DNA from: JBBDXA01 sp040902585
GTDB lineage: Bacteria; Planctomycetota; Phycisphaerae; Phycisphaerales; Phycisphaeraceae
DNA length: 29,846 nt
Assembly (NCBI GenBank): GCA_040902585.1
Contig: JBBDXA010000121.1
Location: 1-29,846 of the forward strand
Direction: 5' to 3'
Part shown: positions 7,266 through 16,366 of the stretch, in pieces
Numbering within the stretch: position 1 is the first letter of the stretch
Layout of the letters: each line of letters starts with the position of its first letter
Notes under the pieces: model-generated
What the model was told of the DNA's origin: nothing
The model's input: the letters and a program-made list of their open reading frames with translations, nothing else
Database searches by the model: none
Made by a program: the position numbers and the translations under genes

Positions 7266-10200
7266 ATGAGAATGCTTACGCCTGTTCTCTCGGTGTTACT
7301 TGCTGCCTGCATCGGCGGCGCGATCGAAGCCCGCGCCGAGCAGCCAGCGACGCCGGTCAAAAAAATCGTTCTCATCGCCGGCAAGAAAAGCCACGGCCCC
7401 GAAGGCAATCGCATCCATGACTACCCGTGGTCCGTCCGCCTGATCAAGGTCATGCTCGACAACTCGAACGTGACAAACCGCTTGAAAGTCGAGTTTCACC
7501 TGGACGGCTGGCCGAAGGATCCCAAAACGCTGGACGATGCCGACACCATCATGGTCATCTCCGATGGCCGTGATGGTGACAAGTACGAAGAAGCGCCGCA
7601 CCTCCAGTCCGCCGAGCGCATCGCCCTGATCGAAAAGCAAATGAAGCGCGGCTGCGGATTCCTCACCTTTCACTTTTCCACCTTCGCCCCCGATCAATAC
7701 GCCAGGGAAACCCTGCGCTGGACCGGCGGCTACTTCGACTGGGAAACCGATGGCAAACGCCAGTGGTACTCGGCCATCCGCACCCTCGAAGATGAAGTAC
7801 AACTCGGTGAGAAAGACCACCCGATCCTTCGCGGAGTAAAACCGTTCCGCATGAAGGAAGAGTTTTACTACAACATTCGCTTCGATGCGGAAGGCACGGC
7901 GCTCAAAGCGCTGTTGGTTGTCCCCGCGCTCAAGGGCCGCGAGCCGGATGGCAACGTCGTCGCCTGGGCGAAGCAGCGGACGAAAGACGAAGGCGGCGGC
8001 CGCGGCTTCGGCACCACCTGCGGTCACTTCTACGACAACTGGAAAAACGATGACTTCCGCAGGCTCATCCTTAATGCGATCGTGTGGACCAGCGGCGCCG
8101 AGGTGCCCAAGGATGGCGTCGAAGCGAAGTACTACGAACACGACGAGATCACCGCCGCGCCCAAGGACATCACCGGCACGCAGCGCGCGGAGGTTAAGTC
8201 GATCAGTGCATTGATTCTCACGGGGCACGATGGGCCGTTCCATCCGTGGAAGCCCAAGACGAGCGTGCTGCAAAAGGCACTTCAGCAGGATGCACGCTTC
8301 AAGGTCAGCGTGACGACGGAGATCGAAGACCTCGCCAAGCTGAAGCCCGGCGATTACGACGTACTCATCCTCAACTACTGCAACTACCAGTTGCCCAAGG
8401 CCCTGAGCGACGCGTCGAAGAAGGCATTCGTCGATTACCTGAGCGCCGGCGGAGGGCTCACCATTGTTCACTTCAGCAACGGCGCGTGGCACTCGTCTTT
8501 GCCGGGCGCGGGTGAAACTGATTGGCCCGAGTTCCGCAAAATCTGTCGGCGGGTGTGGGATCACAAGGCCGCCAGCGACCATGATGCCTATCGCAAATTC
8601 AAGGTGGACATCACGGAATTGAAACACGAGATCACGCAAGGCATGACCGCGTGGGAGACGACGGACGAACTCTATTTCAACCAGGCGGGCGACGAGCCGA
8701 TCGAAGCGCTGGTGACGGCAGTCTCGCAAAAGAGCGGCAAGGCGGAGCCGCTGGCGTGGACCTATTCCTACGGCAAGGGCCGGGTGTTTCAGACGCTGCT
8801 GGGGCACGATGATCGCTCGCTGATGTGGGGCGGCACGGCTGAACTGATGCGAAGGGGCAGCGTGTGGGCAGCATCGCGTGAGCAGCGGGATGTGCCTCGG
8901 CAGGATGTGAATCCGAAACGTGACACGACGCCGGACTCCGCTGCTACGCCGCAAGCGGCTCAAACGCGGGCTTCGATGTCCGACGCGTTCGGCAAGGCGC
9001 TGGCGGGCGGGTTGCTGGTTGACAGTGACAAGAAGTACCGCGAGCCGATCACCATCGAATGCTGGGCGAAGCTGGACAGCAAGAGTGGGTTCAACATCCT
9101 CGTCGCCAGTGAGCCCAAGTCTTCGCCCTCACACTGGGAACTTTACAGTTACGCAGGCTCGGGTGTGCTGAGCCTGTACATGCCCGGCCGCGGCGGCGAG
9201 TACAAGTCGAACGTGAACATCTGCGACGGCAAGTGGCATCACATCGCCGCGGTGCTCGATGCCAAGAGCGTTGTGCTCTATATAGATGGCAAGTCGGTGC
9301 TGGAGAAGGATGTGCCGGCCGCGCCGAGCAACAACGCTGAGGCACAAGGCCTCGCTTTCGGCCGACTCGTCGAAGGCAACCTCGGCTGCGACGGACTCGT
9401 CGACGATGTACGCATCAGCAAAGGCCCCCGCACCATCGAAGCGGTGACGAAGCCGCACGCGAAGGATGACGCCACGCTCGGGCTCTGGACTTTCGACGAC
9501 TTGAAAGCAAGCCCATCGGCACCCGCCGGCAACACCAACACCACGCCCGCGCCGCCGCCTGCGAAGACCGGCGCGAAGGTGTTGCCTTCCGACCCCGGGC
9601 TCGACGGCGGCAAGGGCGGACACTGGGGGGAAAAGAGTGACAAGGACTGGGTCGATGATCGCCTGAGCAAGATGCAATTCGGTTCCATGATCTCGCATAC
9701 GTGGGACACCCCCGCCGGTCGGGCGGACAAGGGCATGGCGATTTTCCCCGGGCCGTACCACGGCATGATCTTTGACAGTCGAACCGCGTCGATGCACTGC
9801 GGCTGGGGTTACGGCGTGCGCGACAACCGCATGACGTTTCTCCGCTTCGATCCCGCCCGCTTCGGCCTGATCGGAAGGCATCGCATCGATGGCCCGGTCG
9901 AGTGGTCATTGCCCAAAGGCGCGGTCGCCTGGCAGGGCGCGAAGGACGTGCGCTACCGCGGCATGTACGTTCATCATCGCGGCAAGGATGACTCCATCAT
10001 CACGCTGCATTACGAAGTGGACGGCGTTGAAATCCTCGAATCACTCAGCGCCTACGACTGGCACGGTGACAATGACTCCGGCGAAATCCACGAACGAAGC
10101 TTTGAATTCCGGCCGCTGAATCCAGCCATCATCAAGCCGCGAGATCTCACACTCATGCTCGCCGACAGCAAGGCGAACGCGGCTCTGAATCCTGAATCCG

Positions 10201-11750
10201 GCGAAGGCGTCAGACTTGAGAAGACGAAAGACGCCTGGCTGCTGCATGTAGCTGCGCCGACGAAGCCGGCGCGCATCAGCGTCGCCGTCACAGGCCATGC
10301 GGACATCGGTCACCTGCGGCAGTTCACGGCAGGCAGCTTCGCGGCGCTCACTGATTTCAAAACCTTCACCTCCCCCGGCAAGCTCCGCTGGGGCAAACCC
10401 ATCGAAGTCAAAGGCCACGTCAGCGAGCGCCGCGAGTCCTACGTCATCGACACGATCCCCGTGCCTTATGAAAACCCCTTCGGCGCGCTCATGTTCCTCA
10501 GCGGCGTTGACTTCTTCGCCAACGGCGACGCCGCCGTCAGCACCGTTCACGGCGATGTCTGGCTCGTGCGCGGGATCGACGACAAGCTCGAACACATCAC
10601 CTGGCAACGCTTCGCCACGGGACTGTTCCAACCCTTGGGCCTTCGCATCGTGGGCGACAAAGTCCACGTCCTCGGCCGCGACCAGATCACCATCCTCCAC
10701 GATCGCAACAACGATGGCGAAGCGGACTACTACGAAAACTTCTCCAGCACCATTCACACTTCGCCCGGTGGACACGACTACGTCGCCGCACTTGAAACAG
10801 ACAAGGCCGGGAATTTCTACTACGTCGATCCGCGCGGCGTTCATCGCATCACTAAAGACGGAAAGATCAACGAAACGCTCGCCACCGGCTTTCGCAATCC
10901 CAACGGCATGAGCGTCGGCCCTGATGGCACCATCACCGTCGCGCCGCAGGAAGGCGACTGGACGCCCGCGTCAATGATCTGCCAAGTCGCGCCGGGAAAA
11001 GTCGGAAACTACTTCGGCTACGGCGGCCCGCGCGTCACGGCTGATCGCCCGCTTGGTTACATCGCGCCGCTGGTCTATCTGCCGCGACTCATCGACAACT
11101 CCTCGGGCAGTCAGGTGTGGGTTACGAGCGACAGGTGGGGGCCGCTGAAAGGGCAACTGTTGAATCTCTCCTTTGGCCGCAGCTCGATGCAGATCATCCT
11201 GCGCGACGAGGTGGATGGCATCGCGCAAGGCGCGGTGGTGCCGCTGCCTTTGCGCTTTCTCTCCGGCGTGATGCGCGGGCAGTTCCATCCAAAGGACGGG
11301 CAGCTTTACGTCGTGGGCATGAACGGCTGGGTAACGAACGCGGCGCGTGACGGCTGCTTCCAGCGCGTGCGCTACACGGGCAAGCTTCCGATGCTGCCTC
11401 TCACTTTCCGAGCCGTCACTGGCGGCGTTCGCATCACCTTCAGTCAGCAGCTCGACAAGGAACTTGCGGAGGACGTGGAGAGCTACGCTGCCGAGCAGTG
11501 GAACTATCGCTACACCGGCAGCTACGGCTCGAAGGATTATTCCGCAGCGGATCCGAATGTGGAAGGCCACGATGAAGTGCGCGTGCGCTCGGCGAAGCTT
11601 GAAGCCGACGGCCGCACCGTGTCCATCGGCCTGGGCAACTTGCAACCGGTGCATCAATTTCGGCTGCGCTACGACTTGGAAACGGTTTCAAGCGAATCAC
11701 TGCGCGGCGAGATCGTCGGAACGATTCATCGCATCGCGAAGGACAAATAG
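7266..11750 (+). CDS. Giant exported ThuA-ThuA-LamG-DUF6797-like-propeller fusion
   Basis: A 1494-residue exported protein; signal peptide at residues 1-25 (VLSVLLAACIGGAIEARA). Domains in order: ThuA-like 1 (about 32-280, starting KKIVLIAGKKSHG); ThuA-like 2 (about 315-538, starting ALILTGHDGPFHPW); LamG/concanavalin-like (about 577-748, with DGKWHHIAAVLD); a Trp/Gly-rich block (about 776-888, FPGPYHGMIFDSRTAS) matching my memory of DUF6797; a beta-propeller of the planctomycete dehydrogenase type (about 1055-1370, with RNNDGEADYYENF and GFRNPNGMSVGPDG); and a C-terminal beta domain. ThuA domains are glutamine-amidotransferase-like folds linked to sugar metabolism. Many related planctomycete proteins end in a c-type haem module, but no CxxCH is present here. 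AAAGGGA lies 8 bases before ATG 7266. It is probably periplasmic and acts on or binds polysaccharide breakdown products. Confidence 0.88.
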   Translation: MRMLTPVLSVLLAACIGGAIEARAEQPATPVKKIVLIAGKKSHGPEGNRIHDYPWSVRLIKVMLDNSNVTNRLKVEFHLDGWPKDPKTLDDADTIMVISDGRDGDKYEEAPHLQSAERIALIEKQMKRGCGFLTFHFSTFAPDQYARETLRWTGGYFDWETDGKRQWYSAIRTLEDEVQLGEKDHPILRGVKPFRMKEEFYYNIRFDAEGTALKALLVVPALKGREPDGNVVAWAKQRTKDEGGGRGFGTTCGHFYDNWKNDDFRRLILNAIVWTSGAEVPKDGVEAKYYEHDEITAAPKDITGTQRAEVKSISALILTGHDGPFHPWKPKTSVLQKALQQDARFKVSVTTEIEDLAKLKPGDYDVLILNYCNYQLPKALSDASKKAFVDYLSAGGGLTIVHFSNGAWHSSLPGAGETDWPEFRKICRRVWDHKAASDHDAYRKFKVDITELKHEITQGMTAWETTDELYFNQAGDEPIEALVTAVSQKSGKAEPLAWTYSYGKGRVFQTLLGHDDRSLMWGGTAELMRRGSVWAASREQRDVPRQDVNPKRDTTPDSAATPQAAQTRASMSDAFGKALAGGLLVDSDKKYREPITIECWAKLDSKSGFNILVASEPKSSPSHWELYSYAGSGVLSLYMPGRGGEYKSNVNICDGKWHHIAAVLDAKSVVLYIDGKSVLEKDVPAAPSNNAEAQGLAFGRLVEGNLGCDGLVDDVRISKGPRTIEAVTKPHAKDDATLGLWTFDDLKASPSAPAGNTNTTPAPPPAKTGAKVLPSDPGLDGGKGGHWGEKSDKDWVDDRLSKMQFGSMISHTWDTPAGRADKGMAIFPGPYHGMIFDSRTASMHCGWGYGVRDNRMTFLRFDPARFGLIGRHRIDGPVEWSLPKGAVAWQGAKDVRYRGMYVHHRGKDDSIITLHYEVDGVEILESLSAYDWHGDNDSGEIHERSFEFRPLNPAIIKPRDLTLMLADSKANAALNPESGEGVRLEKTKDAWLLHVAAPTKPARISVAVTGHADIGHLRQFTAGSFAALTDFKTFTSPGKLRWGKPIEVKGHVSERRESYVIDTIPVPYENPFGALMFLSGVDFFANGDAAVSTVHGDVWLVRGIDDKLEHITWQRFATGLFQPLGLRIVGDKVHVLGRDQITILHDRNNDGEADYYENFSSTIHTSPGGHDYVAALETDKAGNFYYVDPRGVHRITKDGKINETLATGFRNPNGMSVGPDGTITVAPQEGDWTPASMICQVAPGKVGNYFGYGGPRVTADRPLGYIAPLVYLPRLIDNSSGSQVWVTSDRWGPLKGQLLNLSFGRSSMQIILRDEVDGIAQGAVVPLPLRFLSGVMRGQFHPKDGQLYVVGMNGWVTNAARDGCFQRVRYTGKLPMLPLTFRAVTGGVRITFSQQLDKELAEDVESYAAEQWNYRYTGSYGSKDYSAADPNVEGHDEVRVRSAKLEADGRTVSIGLGNLQPVHQFRLRYDLETVSSESLRGEIVGTIHRIAKDK

Positions 11751-11759
11751 CCGCACCAC

Positions 11760-12126
11760 TTACTTCGGCCGAAACCCTTCCAGAAGAATGCCGCCCTGCA
11801 CCTGAATCTGAACGCCGCTCGATCCGGGGTCGGCCGCCACCATGTCGATCTTCAATAGGTTGCCGCCCTTGCCGTCGTTGACCTGGTCATACGTCATCAG
11901 ACACTCACCAGCGACGCAGATATTTCCCTTCGGCGAAAGGTTGCCCGCGTTGTACTCCTGCGTCGGCCAGCCCAGCGGTTTCGGGTTGGACAGCGGCAGC
12001 TCTTTGAACAGCTCCGGATCAACGCTGTTGAAGAACGTAATGGTGACGACTCGCTTCTAGTCATCGACGACCGCGACAAATCCGGGCACCCGCGCGAGCT
12101 GGACGATGTGCATCACGTCGCGCGGA
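11760..12126 (-). pseudogene. C-terminal remnant of an unidentified gene with in-frame TAG
   Basis: The minus strand encodes about 120 residues of natural-looking protein: DVMHIVQLARVPGFVAVVDD, then TAG at 12059-12057, then KRVVTITFFNSVDP, WPTQEYNAGNLSPKGN and GGILLEGFRPK ending with TAA at 11762-11760. Frame and composition continue unchanged across the TAG, so it looks like a nonsense mutation in one gene. Upstream, coding stops at the left arm of the inverted-repeat element at 12141, and no start codon or complete domain is present. It converges with the ThuA fusion gene, with only 9 bases between the two stop codons. I do not recognise the family. The plus-strand frame across it is a shadow. 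Confidence 0.55.
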
Positions 12127-12140
12127 TCCTTTGAACGTGT

Positions 12141-12389
12141 GTGAGAAGGCTGGAGCACCATCCCGGAGGCTGAGAACTTTTCTCCTCCCGTTTTCTGTAA
12201 TGATCGTTTTGTCTTGCCTGAGTGTCATCCAACCCAACTTGCGGATCATTAGGGGTAGTTTCAAGCACGCCAAAACGGCAGAAAAAAACGCACGCAGATA
12301 AGTTCTCAGTCTCCCGGCAGGGCGGTGCCGGAGGCGTGCGGTCACCCGACATGCACCACCCTGCCGGGATGGTGCTCTAAACTTCTCAC
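12141..12389. repeat. Nested inverted-repeat element upstream of the DUF1592 gene
   Basis: Outer arms: GTGAGAAG-N4-GAGCACCATCCCGG at 12141-12166 and its reverse complement at 12364-12389 (22 of 26 positions match). Inner arms: CCCGGAGGCTGAGAACTT at 12162-12179 and its reverse complement at 12300-12317 (16 of 18 match). A third pair, GCAGGGCGGTG at 12317-12327 and CACCACCCTGC at 12354-12364, folds inside the right half (10 of 11). The span between the inner arms (about 120 bases) is A/T-richer than the surroundings and has no convincing ORF. It resembles a small non-autonomous mobile element or a structured leader RNA of the downstream gene; I cannot tell which. Confidence 0.6.
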
Positions 12390-12405
12390 CCTTGAAGGAA
12401 CCTTG

Positions 12406-14829
12406 ATGCTGCGTTTCGCATCCGCCATTGCCATCCTGTTTGCTTCGCAGACCATCGCCTTCGCTCAGGACGCTGCACAATCCTTCGGCTCGCGCGTGCT
12501 GCCTGTGTTGACCGAGCGATGCACGGATTGTCATGGTGCGGACAAACCCAAAGCCGGTCTCGATCTGAGCGCGAAGACGACGCTCGAACAACTGCGGGCG
12601 CAGGAGCAGCAATGGTTCCGCGTCCTCGAACGTGTTGAAGAAGGCACGATGCCGCCCAAGCGTTCGCAGCCGCTCACCGAAGCCGAGCGAAAGGCGATCA
12701 CCGGCTGGGTGCGCGGCGAACTCACATCACACCTGATCCAGCAACAGCGAACGGAAGGGCGCAGCAAACTTCGACGTTTATCTCGCAACGAATACGCCAA
12801 CGTCGTGCAGGACATCTTCGGCATTCGGCCTCCGGTTGTAAGGCTCATGCCTATCGACGGACGCGTGGATGGCTACGACAAGGTGGCCGCGGCTTTGCCG
12901 TTCTCGACGGCCGTGACCGAAGGCCAGATGAAAATCGCCGAGGAGACGGTAGCGCGAATGTTCGAGTTGCCCACTTCAACGGCGGGTTACCGCCTGTGGG
13001 CGGGACCGAGCGAGCAATCGAAGGGACATATCCTCGAACTCGAAGATGGCTGGAAGGTGTCGTTCAATACCGACACAACCTCCGGCCCGCTTCGCAAAGG
13101 CCCCGGCCCCGACGGCAGAAAGGACTCGGGCGGCCTACGCAAGCCCGGCATGCACCGCCTGCGCATCGAGGCCTATGGCTATCAGACCGACAAGCCGCTG
13201 CCGGTGGGAATCTACGTCGGGCACATTCACGCGTACCCGCAGGTTCTTGACCTCATCAAGGTCATTGAAGTTCCGCCGGGCAAGCCGGCTGTTGTCGAGA
13301 CCGATGTCTACCTGCGAACCGGACGTGACAGTGACGGCCCCGTCGGCGACGGCATTCGACTGATTCCGCTGGGCCTTGGCGTTCCCGTGCCGAAGAACAC
13401 GCTCGCATCGGAACGTGGCAAGGGCCCCGGACTCGCGCTGCGCTGGGTTGATGTCGAAGAACTGGAGGACACGCTGCCGGGCCAGCGCCTTTTCATGGCG
13501 GACCTTTCACCGGCACTAAACGACGCCATTGCGAAGAACAAGACATTGAAGAATGCAGGCATCGCGCGCGAAGAACTCGAACGTGATATTCAAAAGAGCC
13601 TGCGACGAATCGGCGCTCGCCTGTTCCGGCGCGATCTGACCGACGCGGAACTGGCGGGCCATGTGAAGGAGTATATGAGTGAGGTTGATGCGGGTGCCAT
13701 CTTGAAGGCAGTATTCATCAACCAGGTTACGGACATGATGATGGCTCCCGAGTTTCTCTGCATCATTGAGCAGCCGGGCAAGCTCAACGACTTCGCGCTG
13801 GCTTCGCGATTGTCTTTCTTTCTTTGGAATTCTGCGCCTGATGAGGAACTGATGGAAGTCGCGCGGCAAGGCAAGCTGTGCGATCCGCAGGTACTTGCGG
13901 CCCAGACCGACCGGCTCCTGAACGACGCTCGATCCGAGCGCATGGTCAAAGATTTTCTCGATCAATGGCTCGGTCTTTGGGGCATCGACAACACCACGCC
14001 CGATCGCGACCTCTACCCTGAGTACGATGACCTTCTCAAGCTGTCGAGCATCATGGAAACGCAGGCGACGTTCCATCACATGTTGGCGAAGAACCTGAGT
14101 GTCCGAGATTTCGTCGCGCCCAATTGGGCCTTCATCAATGCCAGACTGGCGACCCTTTACGGTCTGCCGCCCGTCGAAGGCTTCTCGCTGCGTGAAGTTC
14201 CATTGCCCGCGGATACGCCCTTCGGCGGCCTGTGGACCCAGGCGTCGATCATGAAGGTGACCGCCAACGGCACGCTGACCTCGCCTGTGAAGCGCGGTGT
14301 CTGGGTCGCCGAGCGGCTGCTGGGCACGCCGATTCCGCCGCCGCCGCCGAACATCAATCCCGTCGATCCTGACACGCGCGGAGCCAAGACTTTGCGCGAG
14401 CAACTGGCGCTCCACAGCGGCAACGGTTCGTGCGCTGCCTGTCACGCCAGGTTCGATCCTTATGGCTTCGCGCTTGAAAGTTTTGATGTGATGGGCAACT
14501 ACCGCACGCACTATCGCATCGTCAGTTCCGACGAGCCCAAGCGCCCGGCGCGATGGAAAGACGGCCTGCCCGTCGATGCGAGCGGCGTCACGCCTGATGG
14601 AACGGCATTCAGCGGGATCAGGGAATTGCGCGAAATGCTGGCGAAGAATCCGGATCGGCTGGCCCGAGGCATCACCCGCCACCTGCTGATCTATGCCACG
14701 GGTCAGGCCACGACGCCTGTGGATCGACAGGCCATCGAGACCATCGTGAAAAACGTCGCCAAGGACAATTACGGATTGAGGTCCATCATCCACGGCGTCG
14801 TGCAGAGTGAGACGTTCAGGTTTAAGTAG
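12406..14829 (+). CDS. DUF1592/DUF1588/DUF1587/DUF1585 planctomycete cytochrome-type protein
   Basis: An 807-residue exported protein. Signal peptide at residues 1-22. A haem-binding-like PSCyt1 module holds CTDCH at residues 39-43. DUF1587 follows (LRRLSRNEYANVVQDIFGI, about 122-140), then a carbohydrate-binding-like middle region, DUF1592 (LSFFLWNSAPDEELMEVARQ, about 468-490), DUF1588 with a second haem-type site CAACH at 676-680 next to FDPYGFALESFDVMGNYR, and C-terminal DUF1585 (about 720-807, LLIYATGQ). This order is the standard one for the family, which is largely restricted to Planctomycetota and relatives and is inferred to act in periplasmic redox or polymer breakdown. ATG 12406 has AAGGAA 5 bases upstream; an earlier in-frame GTG-type start at 12325 would encode the inverted repeat. 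The usual DUF1552 partner is absent downstream. Confidence 0.93.
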   Translation: MLRFASAIAILFASQTIAFAQDAAQSFGSRVLPVLTERCTDCHGADKPKAGLDLSAKTTLEQLRAQEQQWFRVLERVEEGTMPPKRSQPLTEAERKAITGWVRGELTSHLIQQQRTEGRSKLRRLSRNEYANVVQDIFGIRPPVVRLMPIDGRVDGYDKVAAALPFSTAVTEGQMKIAEETVARMFELPTSTAGYRLWAGPSEQSKGHILELEDGWKVSFNTDTTSGPLRKGPGPDGRKDSGGLRKPGMHRLRIEAYGYQTDKPLPVGIYVGHIHAYPQVLDLIKVIEVPPGKPAVVETDVYLRTGRDSDGPVGDGIRLIPLGLGVPVPKNTLASERGKGPGLALRWVDVEELEDTLPGQRLFMADLSPALNDAIAKNKTLKNAGIAREELERDIQKSLRRIGARLFRRDLTDAELAGHVKEYMSEVDAGAILKAVFINQVTDMMMAPEFLCIIEQPGKLNDFALASRLSFFLWNSAPDEELMEVARQGKLCDPQVLAAQTDRLLNDARSERMVKDFLDQWLGLWGIDNTTPDRDLYPEYDDLLKLSSIMETQATFHHMLAKNLSVRDFVAPNWAFINARLATLYGLPPVEGFSLREVPLPADTPFGGLWTQASIMKVTANGTLTSPVKRGVWVAERLLGTPIPPPPPNINPVDPDTRGAKTLREQLALHSGNGSCAACHARFDPYGFALESFDVMGNYRTHYRIVSSDEPKRPARWKDGLPVDASGVTPDGTAFSGIRELREMLAKNPDRLARGITRHLLIYATGQATTPVDRQAIETIVKNVAKDNYGLRSIIHGVVQSETFRFK

Positions 14830-14859
14830 TAGCGACCAACGCGCACGACGCCGTGCGGA

Positions 14860-16066
14860 TCACTCACCGATAACTATCCACTTTCCCCAAAGGCGAGGCA
14901 TCAGTTCGGCTTCGCTGGGGATGTCCGCAGTGATGGCAGTGGCCTTGTTGCTCCAGTAGACGCGCTGCGTGGTCTGGCCGTTGGAACCGCGAAGAACGCC
15001 CAGTTCGGCGCGGTAGGTCACGCCGGGCTTGCCTGGCAGAGCTTCAGATCGTCAGCCGTGACCGTAAGTGTGGTGTCGGGTAGTCGCTGAAGAGTTTTCA
15101 ATCCATTCACGCGGACGAGAATGGTGCGAGCCCCGTCAACGAGATAGACGCGGCCTTCGTACGTTTGGGTGATGCTGGGCCAGAAGTTTTCATCGTGCAG
15201 CGAGACGTTGGTGACATCCATGTTGCGCACAGCCATCGCCGAAGCTGGTGACCGCCATGTCGTGCGTGTTGCGCAGGTTCTGCCCGACGACGCTCAGGCC
15301 CGTGCCATCAGGGTTGACGCGCATGGCCACGCCGCCGACGTAGCGGTGCCCATCGGAGCTGTCCTTGCCGATCATGCCCGCGTTGCCGTAGTAGCACGCG
15401 GAGATGAATTGTTTGCCGTCGGTAGTTCTGATGTTCGCGCCCATGTTTCCGTAGCTGAAATACCACTGTCCGCTGGGCGCGCCGACCGCGGCGTGCAGCG
15501 TGTGATCGTGCCCGCCGCCTTGAAATCCGCTAAGCAGCACTTCACGCTTGTCTACATCATGATCGAACACAGCGTTGCGATTGACATCGGTGTACACGAT
15601 CAGGTCAGGTGTGGCGGACAGCACGATCTTATTGTCGAACACCGCGATACCCAGCGGTGCGTGTCGCAGTCCTTTTTCGGTAACGAAAACGTGCGATTGA
15701 TCAGCCTTGCCGTCATGGTCGGAGTCGGTGACTACGACGATGGATTGCCCTGCATTGATGCGCCGACCCGTGCTGTAGTCGATACCTTCGGTACACCACA
15801 GCCGCCCCTTCGAGTCCACGTCCATCGCCACGGGCGAAAAGATGAGCGGCGAGGTCGCCCATACTTCGACCTTCAGATCATCGGAAGGCGTCCCCTCCCA
15901 ACTGGAAGGTGGAAGGCGCGACTTTCGCGTACGGCCGCGGATGGGCGGCGAATGAAGCCCGGTCCGGGAACGAAGCAGGCTCCTGTGCGTTCAGCGCGGA
16001 GGCAAATAGTAGTGTGATGCTCAAGGCCCGCAGCAGTGAAGTGTTGACGGGGTCGTCATGTCGCAT
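14860..16066 (-). pseudogene. Collapsed pseudogene: dehydrogenase-like N-terminus joined to a carbohydrate-binding-like C-terminus
   Basis: Four coding segments lie in order on the minus strand, each in a different frame from the one before. (1) 16066 to about 15900: ATG, signal peptide (LLRALSITLLFASALNA) and YAKVAP. (2) About 15900-15240: DDLKVEVWATSPLIF, DSKGRLWCTEGIDYSTGRR, LRHAPLGIAVFDNKIVLSA and GGVAMRVNPDGTGL, typical of planctomycete membrane-bound dehydrogenase/PVC haem-binding proteins. (3) About 15240-15030: HDENFWPSITQTYEGRVYLV, ending ADDLKL. (4) About 15030-14860: KPGVTYRAELGVLRG, QRVYWSNKATAITADIPSEA, ending LWGKWIVIGE and TGA. Segments 3-4 resemble the CBM9-like end of other planctomycete proteins, with the middle missing. 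A complete gene would be several times longer. At least three frame breaks or deletions make it non-functional as read. Confidence 0.72.
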
Positions 16067-16366
16067 TTTTTGAATTCCAGGTCGGTGCAAGCCGTGAATC
16101 GGTCCTGTCAAAATAGTCCACGCCCCACAGCTTAGCGTGCTCTGGCACGTGCGGCAGGGTTTGCAACTCATGATCCCAACTCGGCGGCTGGGCGAAGGGA
16201 GAGAGCGGTCGATGAGAGTAAGAGATGGCTGGAAGCGTTGTTACGACGGGAAATTGAGTGTCTCGCATCCCGATGATCCTGATTAGAATTCAACGAGTTG
16301 CGTGATTGGAATCAAAGAGTCGAGGGAAACTGTGCAGCCGTCAGTAGCTCAGATTGGAGATGCAAA
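16067..16366. other. Intergenic region between pseudogene and sulfatase; no gene seen
   Basis: This stretch separates the divergent pseudogene start and the sulfatase start. Short frames exist on both strands but have no start context or protein-like composition. TTGAGT (16254) and TAGAAT (16284) resemble promoter hexamers but their 24-base spacing is too long to support a call. No convincing terminator, repeat or RNA gene was seen. Confidence 0.4.

Noticed and set aside
12061..12612. Minus-strand frame opposite the DUF1592 start
   Set aside because: It runs across the inverted-repeat element and opposite the DUF1592 gene's signal peptide and haem site, giving shadow peptide with no domain character.
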